Origin: Tissierellia bacterium
GTDB taxonomy: Bacteria; Bacillota; Clostridia; Tissierellales; Peptoniphilaceae
Direction: 5' to 3'
Length of the DNA stretch: 57,593 nt
NCBI GenBank assembly: GCA_030532305.1
Contig: JAUNLJ010000010.1
Coordinates: forward strand, 1 to 57,593
In this document: positions 16,426-25,972 of the stretch, piece after piece
How the letters are laid out: each line of letters begins with the position of its first letter
Numbering within the stretch: the stretch's first letter is position 1
Made by a program: the position numbers and the translations under genes
The notes under the pieces: model-generated
What the model saw: the letters and a program-made list of their open reading frames with translations, nothing else
The model's database searches: none
What the model was told of the DNA's origin: nothing

Positions 16426-19400
16426 ATGATGAAAAATAAACAGATTTTAGCCTTCTTATTGGCCCTTTTCCTGTGCCTGGGCATGGTCCCAATCCAGGTC
16501 TTGGCTGAAGGCCAGCCAGAGGGGGTCCCCATAGATGAGGCCCATTTCCCCGACCCTGTCTTTAGACAAGTTATGACAGACTCTTTTGGAGCCGATGGGG
16601 CTTTGTCCCAGGAAGAAATAGCAGCCACTACAACCCTTAGCCTTTCCGGTGTGAAAAGCCTAAAGGGGATTGAGTACTTTCCTAATTTGGAGACCTTGCT
16701 GGTCACCCGCCATGAGCTAACTTTTGTTGACTTATCCAACAACACAAAGTTAAAGACCCTCCGCCTAGATGGAACCATTAAAACTTCAGATTCAGGCTAT
16801 AAAAAAGTTATTAGTAAAACAAACAACTTATCTCATCTGGACCTTAGCAAAAACGTCAATCTTGAAACACTCTATTTGACGGCCATTGCCATAGAAGACT
16901 TAGATTTAAGTAACAATACCCAGCTTCAAATAGTGGACGTAAGAAATACGATTACTATTCAAGATAGACCTTTCTCATTAGGACTTCTAAAGTCTGTAAA
17001 CTTTGGAAATAATCCTAACTTAAAGACTGTCGTTTTAACCGGCAACAAGCTTTCTGAGCTTGATTTGTCGGGCACGCCCAATATAGAAGGCTTGCATTTA
17101 GGCTACAACGCCTTTAAAGACCTGGACATCTCTTCTTTGCCGAAAATTAAATCTGTTTCTGCAGATGGCAATCAGATCGTATTCTTTAACCCCAGTGACG
17201 AAAATTTTCAGACCCTTACTAACTATGAATTAAAAAAACAACACAGGTATGTGCCCATCGACGCAAACAAACTGTGGGATCCTTTGGGACCGGATGGGGA
17301 TACGACGCTTATGGAAGGTGTAAAAAATTTAAACTATGGAAGCACCAAGGACTATAAGTTTTGGTTTAACTACACTTTCGACGATAATAAGACGCCAAGA
17401 TGGATGACCTATAACTATTCTGTTGGTGATAAAAGGACCCTATATCAAACTTCTTTAACACCCTATAACCAATGGACTTATGGAATGAAGTTAGAAGAGG
17501 GCGATGAGTTTTTAGATGCAAGCCAAGTTGAGGTCTTTGCCGACGGCGTGAAGGTAAATGATCCCTTTGGCACTGCTCGTTTTAAAGCGGGACAAAAAAT
17601 TACCCTAAAGGCCAAGGATGGCAATACCATAGATAGACTAACCATTAGTAGAACGTCTTATATTGGATTATACGAAAATCCCGATATCCAAGAGAGCGAA
17701 AACAATGAAGTGACCTTTACCATAAGAAATTACCATCCCTATTTAAATCTCTATAAGGGCCAGGCGACCCACACCATCACCTATGACAAGGGAGAGGGCG
17801 ACAAGAGCCTAAAACAAGTGGTCGTAGACGGGAATCTGGCAGAAGAGCCGGCAAAACCCACCAAAGAGGGCTTTAGCTTTGCCGGTTGGTACACTGACGC
17901 AGAGTTTACCAATGAATATAGCCACGATGCCCCTGTGACTGGAGACCTAACCCTCTATGCCAAGTGGGAAGAAATAAGTGTCACCATAGATCCGGAAACA
18001 GCCGATGTGGTAAAAGGCGGCAACCAAACCTTTACGGCCACAGTCGCCAATGCCACAGACACCAGCGTAACTTGGAGTGTAGAAGGCAATACATCTACAG
18101 CTACAAGCATCAGTGCAGAGGGCACCCTTACTGTAGGCGCCGATGAAAGCGCCCAAACCCTTACGATAAAAGCCACTTCTGTAGCAGATCCCACAAAATC
18201 AGCCACGGCCACCGTTAGCGTAAAAGAACCTGTAAGCATCTCTATAAGCCCCACCACAGCTGAGGTGGTCAAGGGAGACAGCCAAGCCTTTACGGCCACA
18301 GTCGCCAATGCCACAGACACCAGTGTAACCTGGACTGTGGAAGGGAATAGTTCAACAAATACAACAATCGATACAGAGGGCACCCTCACTGTGGCCGCCG
18401 ATGAAAGTGCCCAAACCCTTACGGTAAAAGCCACTTCTGTAGCAGATCCCACAAAATCAGCCACGGCCACGGTGACGGTAAAAGAACCTGTAAGCATCTC
18501 TATAAGCCCCACCACAGCTGAGGTGGTCAAGGGAGACAGCCAAGCCTTTACGGCAAACGTGGAAAATGCCACAGACACCCGTGTAACTTGGAGTGTAGCA
18601 GGCAACACATCTACAGCTACAAGCATCAGCGCAGAGGGCACCCTCACTGTGGCCGCCGATGAAAGTGCCACAGAGCTTAGTGTAAAAGCAACTTCTGTAG
18701 CAGACACTACAAAATCAGCCACGGCCACCGTTAGCGTAAAAGATCCAGTCCCCCAAACATTTACCGTGACCTTTGAGGCCAATGGGGGCAGTGCCCTGTC
18801 TAACCAGACCGTCACAGAAAATGAAAAAGCCACCCGGCCTGATGACCCCACCAGAGAGGGCTTTACCTTTGTGGGCTGGTTCCAAGACCAAGACCTAACC
18901 ACTCCCTACGACTTTGAAAGTCCCGTTACAGGGGACCTGACCCTCTATGCCAAGTGGGAAGAAGTTGTGCCCGTTAGTGTCACCATAAGCCCCACCACGG
19001 CTGAGGTGGTCAAGGGAGGCAGCCAAGCCTTTAGGGCCACTGTGGAAAATGCCACAGACACCAGTGTAACCTGGAGTGTAACAGGCAACACATCTACAGC
19101 TACAAGCATCAGCGCAGAGGGCACCCTTACTGTGGCCGCCGATGAAAGGGCCACCACCCTTACTGTAAAAGCCACTTCTGTAGCAGATAATACAAAAGTA
19201 GCCACGGCCACCGTGACCCTAACAGAGCCAGCCCCCCAAGAAGTCACCGTGACCTTTGATACCAAGGGAGGCAGCCCTGTGGGACCCCAAACTCTGGCTA
19301 CAAATGCCAAGGCCACCCGGCCTGGTGACCCCACCAGAAAGGGCTTTACCTTTGTGGGCTGGTTCCAAGACCAGGCCTTAACTAGTCCCTACGACTTTGA

Positions 19401-19923
19401 CAGCCCGGTCCCAGGGGACCTGACCCTCTATGCCAAGTGGAAAAAGCTTGCCAAGGCTAGACCCAGCCTGCCAAAGCCCATGGAAGAACCCAGTCCTGGC
19501 CCCAGCCCCAGCCTATGGCTCAGGGCAGACTTAAAAATTGGCCACAATATCTTGACCAAGACCACCAATCACCTGACCACAGAAAGAGAAATGGACAGCC
19601 CGGCCTTTATCAAGGATGGCCGGACCATGATCCCCATTCGCTTTGTGGCAGAAGCCCTGGGATTTGAAGTGGACTGGATCGAAGAAAGCCGGACCGTGGT
19701 CTTAAAGGACAAGACCTTCCTGGCAGAAATTCCTGTAGACACCAACAAGATCATCATAAATGGGATTGTCTATGAAAGTGACGTAAAACCCCTAATCGTA
19801 AATGATAGAACCATGTTCCCCGTGGCCAACCTAGCCCGGACCCTGGGCCTAGAAGACGGCACAGACATTATCTGGAAGGCAGAAACCAAGGAAGTCACCA
19901 TCATAAGACAAATAAAGCCATAG
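16426..19923 (+). CDS. Secreted LRR/Big-domain/InlB-repeat surface protein
   Basis: 1165-aa extracellular protein. Residues 1-27 are a signal peptide. Leucine-rich repeats (LDLS-N-L type) span ~55-265. Three InlB-type (Listeria-Bacteroides) repeats ending AGWYTDAEF or VGWFQDQ and LTLYAKW lie near 448-515, 777-845 and 936-1005. Four Big-type Ig repeats lie near 517-602, 603-688, 689-774 and 848-932. The C-terminal ~110 residues resemble the copper-amine-oxidase N-like 'stalk' domain (DGRTMIPIRFVAEALGFEVDW). No SLH or LPXTG anchor is present, so the stalk domain may hold it to the wall. The start at 16426 follows AAGGAGG. A likely adhesin; ligand unknown. Confidence 0.8.
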   Translation: MMKNKQILAFLLALFLCLGMVPIQVLAEGQPEGVPIDEAHFPDPVFRQVMTDSFGADGALSQEEIAATTTLSLSGVKSLKGIEYFPNLETLLVTRHELTFVDLSNNTKLKTLRLDGTIKTSDSGYKKVISKTNNLSHLDLSKNVNLETLYLTAIAIEDLDLSNNTQLQIVDVRNTITIQDRPFSLGLLKSVNFGNNPNLKTVVLTGNKLSELDLSGTPNIEGLHLGYNAFKDLDISSLPKIKSVSADGNQIVFFNPSDENFQTLTNYELKKQHRYVPIDANKLWDPLGPDGDTTLMEGVKNLNYGSTKDYKFWFNYTFDDNKTPRWMTYNYSVGDKRTLYQTSLTPYNQWTYGMKLEEGDEFLDASQVEVFADGVKVNDPFGTARFKAGQKITLKAKDGNTIDRLTISRTSYIGLYENPDIQESENNEVTFTIRNYHPYLNLYKGQATHTITYDKGEGDKSLKQVVVDGNLAEEPAKPTKEGFSFAGWYTDAEFTNEYSHDAPVTGDLTLYAKWEEISVTIDPETADVVKGGNQTFTATVANATDTSVTWSVEGNTSTATSISAEGTLTVGADESAQTLTIKATSVADPTKSATATVSVKEPVSISISPTTAEVVKGDSQAFTATVANATDTSVTWTVEGNSSTNTTIDTEGTLTVAADESAQTLTVKATSVADPTKSATATVTVKEPVSISISPTTAEVVKGDSQAFTANVENATDTRVTWSVAGNTSTATSISAEGTLTVAADESATELSVKATSVADTTKSATATVSVKDPVPQTFTVTFEANGGSALSNQTVTENEKATRPDDPTREGFTFVGWFQDQDLTTPYDFESPVTGDLTLYAKWEEVVPVSVTISPTTAEVVKGGSQAFRATVENATDTSVTWSVTGNTSTATSISAEGTLTVAADERATTLTVKATSVADNTKVATATVTLTEPAPQEVTVTFDTKGGSPVGPQTLATNAKATRPGDPTRKGFTFVGWFQDQALTSPYDFDSPVPGDLTLYAKWKKLAKARPSLPKPMEEPSPGPSPSLWLRADLKIGHNILTKTTNHLTTEREMDSPAFIKDGRTMIPIRFVAEALGFEVDWIEESRTVVLKDKTFLAEIPVDTNKIIINGIVYESDVKPLIVNDRTMFPVANLARTLGLEDGTDIIWKAETKEVTIIRQIKP
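17977..19224 (+). repeat. Tandem repeats encoding Big-type domains, 258-bp period
   Basis: Three adjacent units begin near 17977, 18232 and 18490, and a fourth lies near 18970. Units 2 and 3 share about 70 identical bases at their starts. High identity favours unequal recombination and copy-number change. Confidence 0.85.
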
Positions 19924-19935
19924 AAAACATAAAGG

Positions 19936-19965
19936 ATCCGAGGGACTTGCCCCTCGGATTTTTTT
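19936..19965 (+). terminator. Intrinsic terminator
   Basis: ATCCGAGGG (19936-19944) pairs with CCCTCGGAT (19951-19959), followed by T7. It ends the LRR surface gene. Confidence 0.9.
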
Positions 19966-19998
19966 ATGGGTGGGCTGGACTTAGGCCAAGATAAGGGC

Positions 19999-20026
19999 TT
20001 GACATCCCTCCAAAACCACCTATAAT
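19999..20026 (+). promoter_or_regulatory. Promoter of the 20074 membrane protein
   Basis: Consensus -35 TTGACA (19999-20004), 16-nt spacer, consensus -10 TATAAT (20021-20026). Confidence 0.85.
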
Positions 20027-20073
20027 AAACTTAAAAGCTGTCCCTAGCCCTACTTATAAGGAGGAGACTTCCC

Positions 20074-20370
20074 ATGCCACTTGTTTTTTTATTGCCCCTT
20101 CTTTTAGTCCTTATGGCCTATTTCCTACATAAAAAATTCCACCAGAGGCCAGGGAAAAAGTGCCTGGCCCTTGGTCTTTGCACTTTTGTTTGGGCCAGTA
20201 TGGTCTATCAATTTATCAGCCTGGCCTCCTATATTGATGAGAGTGGTCAGCAAATTGAAAGGGTCCTGGGCCCCTATGGCCTGGGTCTAGCCTGGATTAG
20301 CTTGATCCTCTTTTCTGTCTATTTAGCCTATCTCTATGTGGATTTTTTTACTCCTAAGACTAAAAAATAA
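20074..20370 (+). CDS. Small membrane protein of unknown function
   Basis: 98 aa with three hydrophobic segments (about 1-18, 30-52, 66-90) and a Lys-rich tail. It has a consensus promoter and AAGGAGGAG before the ATG, so expression is well supported. No family recognised. It stands alone between the LRR protein and the SHIRT/SLH protein. Confidence 0.65.
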   Translation: MPLVFLLPLLLVLMAYFLHKKFHQRPGKKCLALGLCTFVWASMVYQFISLASYIDESGQQIERVLGPYGLGLAWISLILFSVYLAYLYVDFFTPKTKK

Positions 20371-20371
20371 A

Positions 20372-20456
20372 TTGACAAATCATAATAAATAGATTAACAT
20401 AATGATTAAAATTGCCCGACAGGCTGCCTATTATGACTCCCTTGCCGGGCTTTTTA
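20372..20456 (+). promoter_or_regulatory. Promoter followed at once by a terminator-like hairpin
   Basis: -35 TTGACA (20372-20377), 17-nt spacer, -10 TAACAT (20395-20400). Only about 7 nt after the expected start, GCCCGACAGG (20414-20423) pairs with CCTTGCCGGGC (20440-20450) around a 17-nt loop, followed by T5. It could be an attenuator for the SLH gene at 20635, a ~50-nt RNA, or merely the terminator of the 20074 gene. Confidence 0.5.
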
Positions 20457-20634
20457 CATATATAGATAGACTTGAGAAGGAGCCCCTTTCTATAAAGAGA
20501 AACCTGGCCGGTTCCCCATCAAGATATTCCCCTGCACTTGTCCTGACCCTGCCTAGGCCGGACGGAGCCCTTGGCCCTCCCCTTAGCCAGAGTTTGGGCG
20601 CCTAAAAAATAGCCTAAAAATAAGGAGTAAGATT
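20457..20634. other. Leader of the SHIRT/SLH gene
   Basis: About 180 nt with no supported gene. A frame from 20402 crosses the hairpin and lacks a ribosome site. TAAGGAG at 20623-20629 serves the next gene. Confidence 0.4.
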
Positions 20635-22713
20635 ATGGTAAAAAAACTTCCCATCTTGGTGACCCTTCTTTTGGTCCTGGTCCTCTTGCCTGGGCCCATC
20701 TTTGCAGAAGAGCTGACCTATGACCTAGCTACTTTTGAAGAATTTAAGGAAACGGTGGATGCCATTAATAGGAGCCCTTCTAAGGGGCCCCATATTATCC
20801 GTTTAACTGAGGACATTGTCTTTGACGATGCGGACTATAGGCCCAGCTTTAAAAAAGACACCGTCATCCTGGGCCAGGGCCACACCCTTAATTTAGGGGG
20901 CCAGGCTGATTCAGATAGCCTGTCTAATAGTTTTATCTCTGTGGGAAATGGGGCCAGCCTATCCCTGGGCCGGGAGGGTGGCTCAAAAGAAGAAAACCAG
21001 CTGACTATCACTGCCCGGGCCAAAAAACGATATAATGCCCTCCTGGTTATTTCAGAGGGGACCTTAAATCTCTATGAGGGGGTGGAGGTCACCGGCAGCC
21101 ATATCAACGGGACTACCCTATTTTCTGCCATTAATATTACCAGTGGCAACCTGAATATGTATGGGGGGGACATCCACGGAAATACTACCGATGCCCTTCC
21201 TGGCCGGGGAAGTGCTGTGGGTGGAGCTGGCTACTTTGGCCCCCCAGTCTTTAACATGTTTGGGGGGACAATTCGAGACAACCAGACCCTCCTTAATGGA
21301 AATAATTTTGTCTATGGGGGCGGAGTCTTCTTGGCCAAGGGCAGCTTTACCATGACAGGGGGGTCCATCCACAACAACCAAACCGGGCTAGGTGGCGGCC
21401 TCCTCCTAAAGGGTAGCGACTGCTATTTAAAGGGAGGGCAAATAGTAGATAATGAATGTGCCTCCTATGGTGGAGGGATCGCCAGTATGGGCCAGGGTTG
21501 CCTGGAGGTCCAGGAGGGCTTTGTTCTGGCCAACAATAGGGCCGCCCTGGGAGGGGATGACTTGGTCCACCTAAACCTGGACTGCCTCCACCTGGCCCCG
21601 GCTTGTAAGATGGAGACCCAGCTCACCACGGACGGGTCCCACAAGGACATTACCGGCTGGTATCTAGATAGAGACCCTCGCTGGCAGGCAGACACTGCCC
21701 AGGAGGTGGATATCAGCCAGCCCCTAGATGGCCCCCTCTATTTAAAGGCGGCCTATGGGCCCAGCTGCCAGGTGGCCTACTGTTTTCTGAGTGGGTCCCC
21801 TGAAAAACCCCTCCCCCAAGAGGTCCTGGACCTCCTCCCCCAAGATGACCAGGTCTATGACCTAGGGGACCAGGTGAGCCCCATCCAGCCCACAAAAACC
21901 CAGGTCTCTCTCTGCCAGGGAACCTGGACCTTTGCGGGCTACGATGCCCAAAGCAAGACCATCCAGTCCCCCACCACGGAATTTGTGGGCACCTGGATCT
22001 TTAAGGCCCAGGACCAGACCCTAGGTGGGTCTAGCCGGCCCAGCCCCAAGCCTTGTCTGGAAAACCACCCCGCCTACTTAAGGGGCTATAAGGACCAGCG
22101 CTTTGGTCCAGACCAGGAGATCAGCCGGGAAGAAGTGGCGGCCCTCTTTGCCCGGCTAGTCCCAGAAGAAAGCCCCTGCCAGGCCAGGCCAAAAACGGCC
22201 TTTATGGACCTAGAGCCCTCTCGCTGGTCCTCTAAGGCCATCAGCCAGCTTAGTGGCCTGGGCCTGATAGAGGGCTATCCTGACGGCACCTTTAGGCCCC
22301 AAGACCCCATTAGCCGGGCGGAATTTCTAGCCCTGGCCACCCGGTTTCGCCCCCTAGAGCCAGGGGGCCCAGGCTTTAAAGACGTCCCCGAGACCCACTG
22401 GGCCCAGGCCCCCATCCAAAGCGCCTCTGCCGCTGGCTGGATAGAGGGCTACCCTGACGGGACCTTCCGGCCAGACCAGGGGATCTCCCGGGCTGAAGTG
22501 GTAAAAATTGTCAACAAGATCCTAGGTCGGGAGGCCGACCAGACCTTTATTGACTTAAACAAGAAGGACCTTTCCATCTATAGGGACCTAAAAGAGGACC
22601 ACTGGGCCTACTACCCCATCCTAGAAGGGAGCCTTAGCCACCAAGCCCAAAGAGACAGCCAGGGAAAAGAAGTCTGGAAAAAAGTAGACCTACCAAAATT
22701 TAAGGACCAATAG
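20635..22713 (+). CDS. SLH-anchored beta-helix surface protein with a SHIRT domain
   Basis: 692-aa exported protein. Signal peptide 1-24. Residues ~30-330 carry parallel beta-helix repeats (MYGGDIHGN, MFGGTIRDN, MTGGSIHNN, LKGGQIVDN). Residues ~375-462 resemble a SHIRT domain (VAYCFLSGSPEKPLPQEVLDLLP, then GTWTFAGYDAQSKTI), normally found in LPXTG stalk proteins. Three SLH motifs (~478-640; GYPDGTFRPQDPISRAEFLA) bind secondary wall polymer. A short tail WAYYPILEG...EVWKK also occurs in the 32574 protein. Likely an adhesin or wall stalk; the ribosome site is TAAGGAG. Confidence 0.8.
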   Translation: MVKKLPILVTLLLVLVLLPGPIFAEELTYDLATFEEFKETVDAINRSPSKGPHIIRLTEDIVFDDADYRPSFKKDTVILGQGHTLNLGGQADSDSLSNSFISVGNGASLSLGREGGSKEENQLTITARAKKRYNALLVISEGTLNLYEGVEVTGSHINGTTLFSAINITSGNLNMYGGDIHGNTTDALPGRGSAVGGAGYFGPPVFNMFGGTIRDNQTLLNGNNFVYGGGVFLAKGSFTMTGGSIHNNQTGLGGGLLLKGSDCYLKGGQIVDNECASYGGGIASMGQGCLEVQEGFVLANNRAALGGDDLVHLNLDCLHLAPACKMETQLTTDGSHKDITGWYLDRDPRWQADTAQEVDISQPLDGPLYLKAAYGPSCQVAYCFLSGSPEKPLPQEVLDLLPQDDQVYDLGDQVSPIQPTKTQVSLCQGTWTFAGYDAQSKTIQSPTTEFVGTWIFKAQDQTLGGSSRPSPKPCLENHPAYLRGYKDQRFGPDQEISREEVAALFARLVPEESPCQARPKTAFMDLEPSRWSSKAISQLSGLGLIEGYPDGTFRPQDPISRAEFLALATRFRPLEPGGPGFKDVPETHWAQAPIQSASAAGWIEGYPDGTFRPDQGISRAEVVKIVNKILGREADQTFIDLNKKDLSIYRDLKEDHWAYYPILEGSLSHQAQRDSQGKEVWKKVDLPKFKDQ

Positions 22714-22715
22714 AC

Positions 22716-22745
22716 AAAGGGACCTGCTAGCCAGGTCCTTTTTTT
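22716..22745 (+). terminator. Intrinsic terminator
   Basis: GGACCTG (22720-22726) pairs with CAGGTCC (22732-22738), flanked by AAAG and T7, right after the SLH gene stop. Confidence 0.85.
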
Positions 22746-22880
22746 GTGGGCCTTATTAAGTTTATGTAAAGAGGGGATAAGATCCCCACCCGACCTAAAA
22801 TCCATGATAGAATAAGGCCATATGTAAGGCTTCCCGGAAAGCCAAAAAAATCTAGCTGATTAAAAAGAGGAGACCCAGCC

Positions 22881-23414
22881 ATGGACTTAGATGACTTAAG
22901 AAATGACCTTATTGTAAAACAAAAAAAGGGCCTGCCCTTTATCTTGACCTCCATTATCATATGGAGTTTAATTACCGGGGTGGCGGCCCTGGATATGGAT
23001 ATCCAGCTAAAGAATATCCTGGTCTTTTCTTGCTCCAGCCCCCTCCTCCCCCTGGCCTGGCTTATTGGCAAGAAAATAGGGGTGGATATCTTCGCCAAGG
23101 ACAATGACCTGGCCTCCCTGGGCCTGATCTTTACCCTCAACCAGGTCCTCTATCTCTTAATAGTCATGTGGGTCTTTAAGGCCCTCCCCCACAAGATGAT
23201 TATGGTCTATGCCATGGTCTTTGGGGCCCACCTCCTCCCCTACTCCTGGCTCTACAAGTCCAAGGCCTACAAGGTCTTTGCCCTGCTTATCCCCATCCTG
23301 GCCCTGGTCCTGGGGACCCTCTTTAATGGCCTGGTGGTGGCCGGAAGCCTGGCCCTCTTGGAAGCGGTCTTTGCCCTTAGCCTAAAAAAAGAGCTGGCGG
23401 CCTTCCCGGGCTAG
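22881..23414 (+). CDS. Six-helix membrane protein, DUF7010-like
   Basis: 177 aa. A hydrophilic start (MDLDDLRNDLIVKQKKGLPF) is followed by about six membrane helices. The beginning (LRNDLIVKQKKGLPFI) resembles the DUF7010 family as I recall it; function unknown. The ribosome site AGAGGAG fits. A TGATAGAAT at 22805-22813 could be an extended -10 box. Confidence 0.6.
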   Translation: MDLDDLRNDLIVKQKKGLPFILTSIIIWSLITGVAALDMDIQLKNILVFSCSSPLLPLAWLIGKKIGVDIFAKDNDLASLGLIFTLNQVLYLLIVMWVFKALPHKMIMVYAMVFGAHLLPYSWLYKSKAYKVFALLIPILALVLGTLFNGLVVAGSLALLEAVFALSLKKELAAFPG

Positions 23415-23544
23415 GCTGACCCTAGGCCTAAAAAGGCCCCCTTCCAGCTTAGCCAAGTCTTTGATTTTCCTAAGGAAAAGCTTTACCCCCATTTGAGCTA
23501 TATTTAACACAGGAAGCTTATATTAGGCTTGGAGGTGACGGCTT

Positions 23545-25326
23545 ATGAAAAAATTATCTGTCCTATTAAGTCTTGTCCTAGTTTTTCTACTGGGCTTTAG
23601 CCCCCTTGTTCAAGGGGCAAATTTTGACAACCTATCCCAAGACCTGGAGGCCTTTATTAAGGAAAGGGAGGCAGGCACAGCCTCGGTTTCCCTGGGTATC
23701 TTTAAGGAGGGCCAGGTCCTAGATAAGACCCACTACGGCTACATAGACCAAGAAAACCAGGTCCCTTCTGGAGACCAAACCATCTATGAATGGGGGTCTG
23801 TCTCCAAGGTCCTGGTCTGGATTTCCCTCATGCAGTTGGAGGAGGAGGGGAAAATTGACCTGTCCCAAGACCTAAAGACCTACCTGCCTGAGGACTTTAG
23901 TGGAAAACTCACCTACCCCTACCCCCTGACCCTTCTGGATATTATGAACCTCCAGTCGGGCTTCCAGGAGGTGGGGATAAAGGTGGAGTTTGAAGAGGGG
24001 GAGGCCATCCCGGACCTGCCTGACCTTCTCTTGGCCAGCCAGCCCCGGCAGATCTACCAGCCCAAGACCGTGGTGGCCTACAACAACTGGACCCCAGCCC
24101 TGGCAGCCTACCTAGTGGAGACTGTGAGCGGCCAGGCCTTCTATGCCTATGTCCAAGACCATATCTTTGCCCCCCTTTCCATGGACCACACAGCCGTGGC
24201 TCCGGACTGGCGGGACAATGACTTTGTAAAAAGCCACCGGCCCCAGTCCAAGTCCTACTACTATAGCCAGGAGGACCGGGAAAGCCTGGGGACGTCTATC
24301 CTCCACATCGGCCTTTACCCCGCTGGCGCCACAGCTGGGACCTTTGAGGACTTTTTGACCTTTGCTACAGAATTTACCCAGGACCAGCCCCGGTTCTTTA
24401 AGAAGGCCGAGACCTTTGACCGGATGATGGAGGCCTCTGTCCTCTTTTCTGATGGCCTGCCCCGGATCCACCACGGGCTCTTGTCCATAGACGATGGCCG
24501 CCACCTGGTGGGCCACAGTGGCAACACCCAGGGCTTTACCTCTTCCTTTTGGTTTGACCCCCAGACCAAGACAGGCTATGGGGTCATGACCAACGAACCT
24601 GGAGAAACGGCCTATAACTATGGCCTGGCCCAGTTTTTATTTGGCCCTGGCCCAGGGGCAGGGGGCGAGGGTTCCGATATTTCTGGCCTCTATACCAGCC
24701 AGCGAACCATAGACCAGGGCCCCTTACGGTTTATCAAGTACCTTTCTGGGGTCCTCCCCATTAAAAAAACCCATGAAGCCGGGGTCTTTAAGGTCCCCCT
24801 GGCTGGCATGAAGGTCTCCTACCTGGGGGGCCACCGCTACCGCTTTGACAATGACAATGGCCTGGCCTACCAGGTGGTGGCCCGGGACCAGGACCGGGTC
24901 CTGGAAAACTTCACCACCGACTCAAAAGCCCTGCCCCCCCTAGACATGGCCCTGGCCTATGGCCTGGCCCTCTCGGCCCTCCTGGTCCTCCTGGCCCTTG
25001 TCCCCCGTTTTATCTACCGGCTGGTGGCCCGGCTCAGGAAAAAAAGAGAGAAGATCCTGGACCCGGGTCTCACGAGCCACCTCCTAGCCAGCCTTATCTC
25101 CCTATCCTTTGTCTACCTCTGGCTCATTACTAACACCTATTCTAAGCCCCTTATGGTGGGGGTCTCCCTCCTAGGGGTCCTCTCTAGCCTCCTCCTTTGT
25201 GGCAACTTCCTGGCCCAGGTCCCCAAAAAGGCCCAGGGTCAAAAGGCCCACCTGGTGGCCACAGCCTGGCCCCTGGTCATGGTGGCCTTTGTGATTTTCT
25301 TCCAGTTCTATAAATTCTGGGTCTAG
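23545..25326 (+). CDS. Membrane-bound serine hydrolase, beta-lactamase/PBP-like
   Basis: 593 aa. Signal peptide 1-24, then a class C beta-lactamase-type domain to about residue 365: active-site S85-V-S-K88, YNN in VVAYNNWTPALA as the YxN motif, and HSG in VGHSGNTQGF replacing KTG. The last ~120 residues contain three to four membrane helices. Such proteins act on D-amino-acid peptides or esters at the cell surface; resistance to beta-lactams should not be inferred. Preceded by TTGGAGGTGA. Confidence 0.75.
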   Translation: MKKLSVLLSLVLVFLLGFSPLVQGANFDNLSQDLEAFIKEREAGTASVSLGIFKEGQVLDKTHYGYIDQENQVPSGDQTIYEWGSVSKVLVWISLMQLEEEGKIDLSQDLKTYLPEDFSGKLTYPYPLTLLDIMNLQSGFQEVGIKVEFEEGEAIPDLPDLLLASQPRQIYQPKTVVAYNNWTPALAAYLVETVSGQAFYAYVQDHIFAPLSMDHTAVAPDWRDNDFVKSHRPQSKSYYYSQEDRESLGTSILHIGLYPAGATAGTFEDFLTFATEFTQDQPRFFKKAETFDRMMEASVLFSDGLPRIHHGLLSIDDGRHLVGHSGNTQGFTSSFWFDPQTKTGYGVMTNEPGETAYNYGLAQFLFGPGPGAGGEGSDISGLYTSQRTIDQGPLRFIKYLSGVLPIKKTHEAGVFKVPLAGMKVSYLGGHRYRFDNDNGLAYQVVARDQDRVLENFTTDSKALPPLDMALAYGLALSALLVLLALVPRFIYRLVARLRKKREKILDPGLTSHLLASLISLSFVYLWLITNTYSKPLMVGVSLLGVLSSLLLCGNFLAQVPKKAQGQKAHLVATAWPLVMVAFVIFFQFYKFWV

Positions 25327-25393
25327 ACTAGGCCCTGGCCGTAAATACCCTGCCGCCGGCCCACCGGTGGCCTTAAACTTAGAAGGAGACAGG

Positions 25394-25957
25394 ATGAAAC
25401 TATATTTTAGGGGAAATTTTGACGGAGACTATAGCCAGCTTCCTAGCCGAGACCCGGCCCCCCACCATGTGAAATTTAAGGAGGCCGACAATCTGGAAGA
25501 CTTTGCCCTTAAAATAAATATCCTGGCCCTTGGCATTTCCGGCCTGGCCCTCCTCCTCTTCAGCCTCCATACGGGGAGCCTAAAAAACTTTCATCTAAAC
25601 GGGTCCATCCTGGCCCTTTTGACCCTGGTCCCCCACGAGTTTCTCCACGCCCTCTGCTTTAGGGGCCCTGTCTATTTTTATATGAAGCTGACCCGGGGGA
25701 TCCTCTTTGTGACAGGGACAGAAACCATGACCCGGGGCCGGGCTATCTTAACCAACCTCCTCCCCAACCTGGTCTTTGCCTTTTTGCCCCTGGCCCTCTT
25801 TCTTTTAAATAGGGACCTCCATCTCCTGGGGTCCATGGCCGTCTTTACCCTGGGCATGGGGGCAGGAGACTACTATAATGTCTTTAATATCCTCAGCCAA
25901 ATGCCCAAGGGGGCCTACACCTACATGAGTGGGACCTCCTCCTATTGGTTTAAGTAG
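25394..25957 (+). CDS. Putative membrane zincin, DUF3267 family
   Basis: 187 aa with about four membrane helices and an HExxH motif in PHEFLHALCF, characteristic of DUF3267 proteins predicted to be membrane metalloproteases. A possible third ligand lies in MGAGDYYN. The start at 25394 follows AGAAGGAGACAGG; an in-frame GTG at 25367 has no ribosome site. It follows the serine hydrolase gene by 67 nt and is probably co-transcribed. Confidence 0.7.
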   Translation: MKLYFRGNFDGDYSQLPSRDPAPHHVKFKEADNLEDFALKINILALGISGLALLLFSLHTGSLKNFHLNGSILALLTLVPHEFLHALCFRGPVYFYMKLTRGILFVTGTETMTRGRAILTNLLPNLVFAFLPLALFLLNRDLHLLGSMAVFTLGMGAGDYYNVFNILSQMPKGAYTYMSGTSSYWFK

Positions 25958-25972
25958 GACTAAAGATAAAGC

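Noticed and set aside
17955-18902. Long minus-strand open frame opposite the Big repeats
   Set aside because: It is a shadow of the repetitive plus-strand gene, has no ribosome site and no recognisable protein features.
17977-19224. CRISPR-like repetition
   Set aside because: Units are 258 bp, in frame and coding for Ig-like domains, with no short repeats and unique spacers.
20402-20605. 67-codon frame before the SHIRT/SLH gene
   Set aside because: It runs through a terminator-like hairpin, has no ribosome site, and its start overlaps the expected transcription start.
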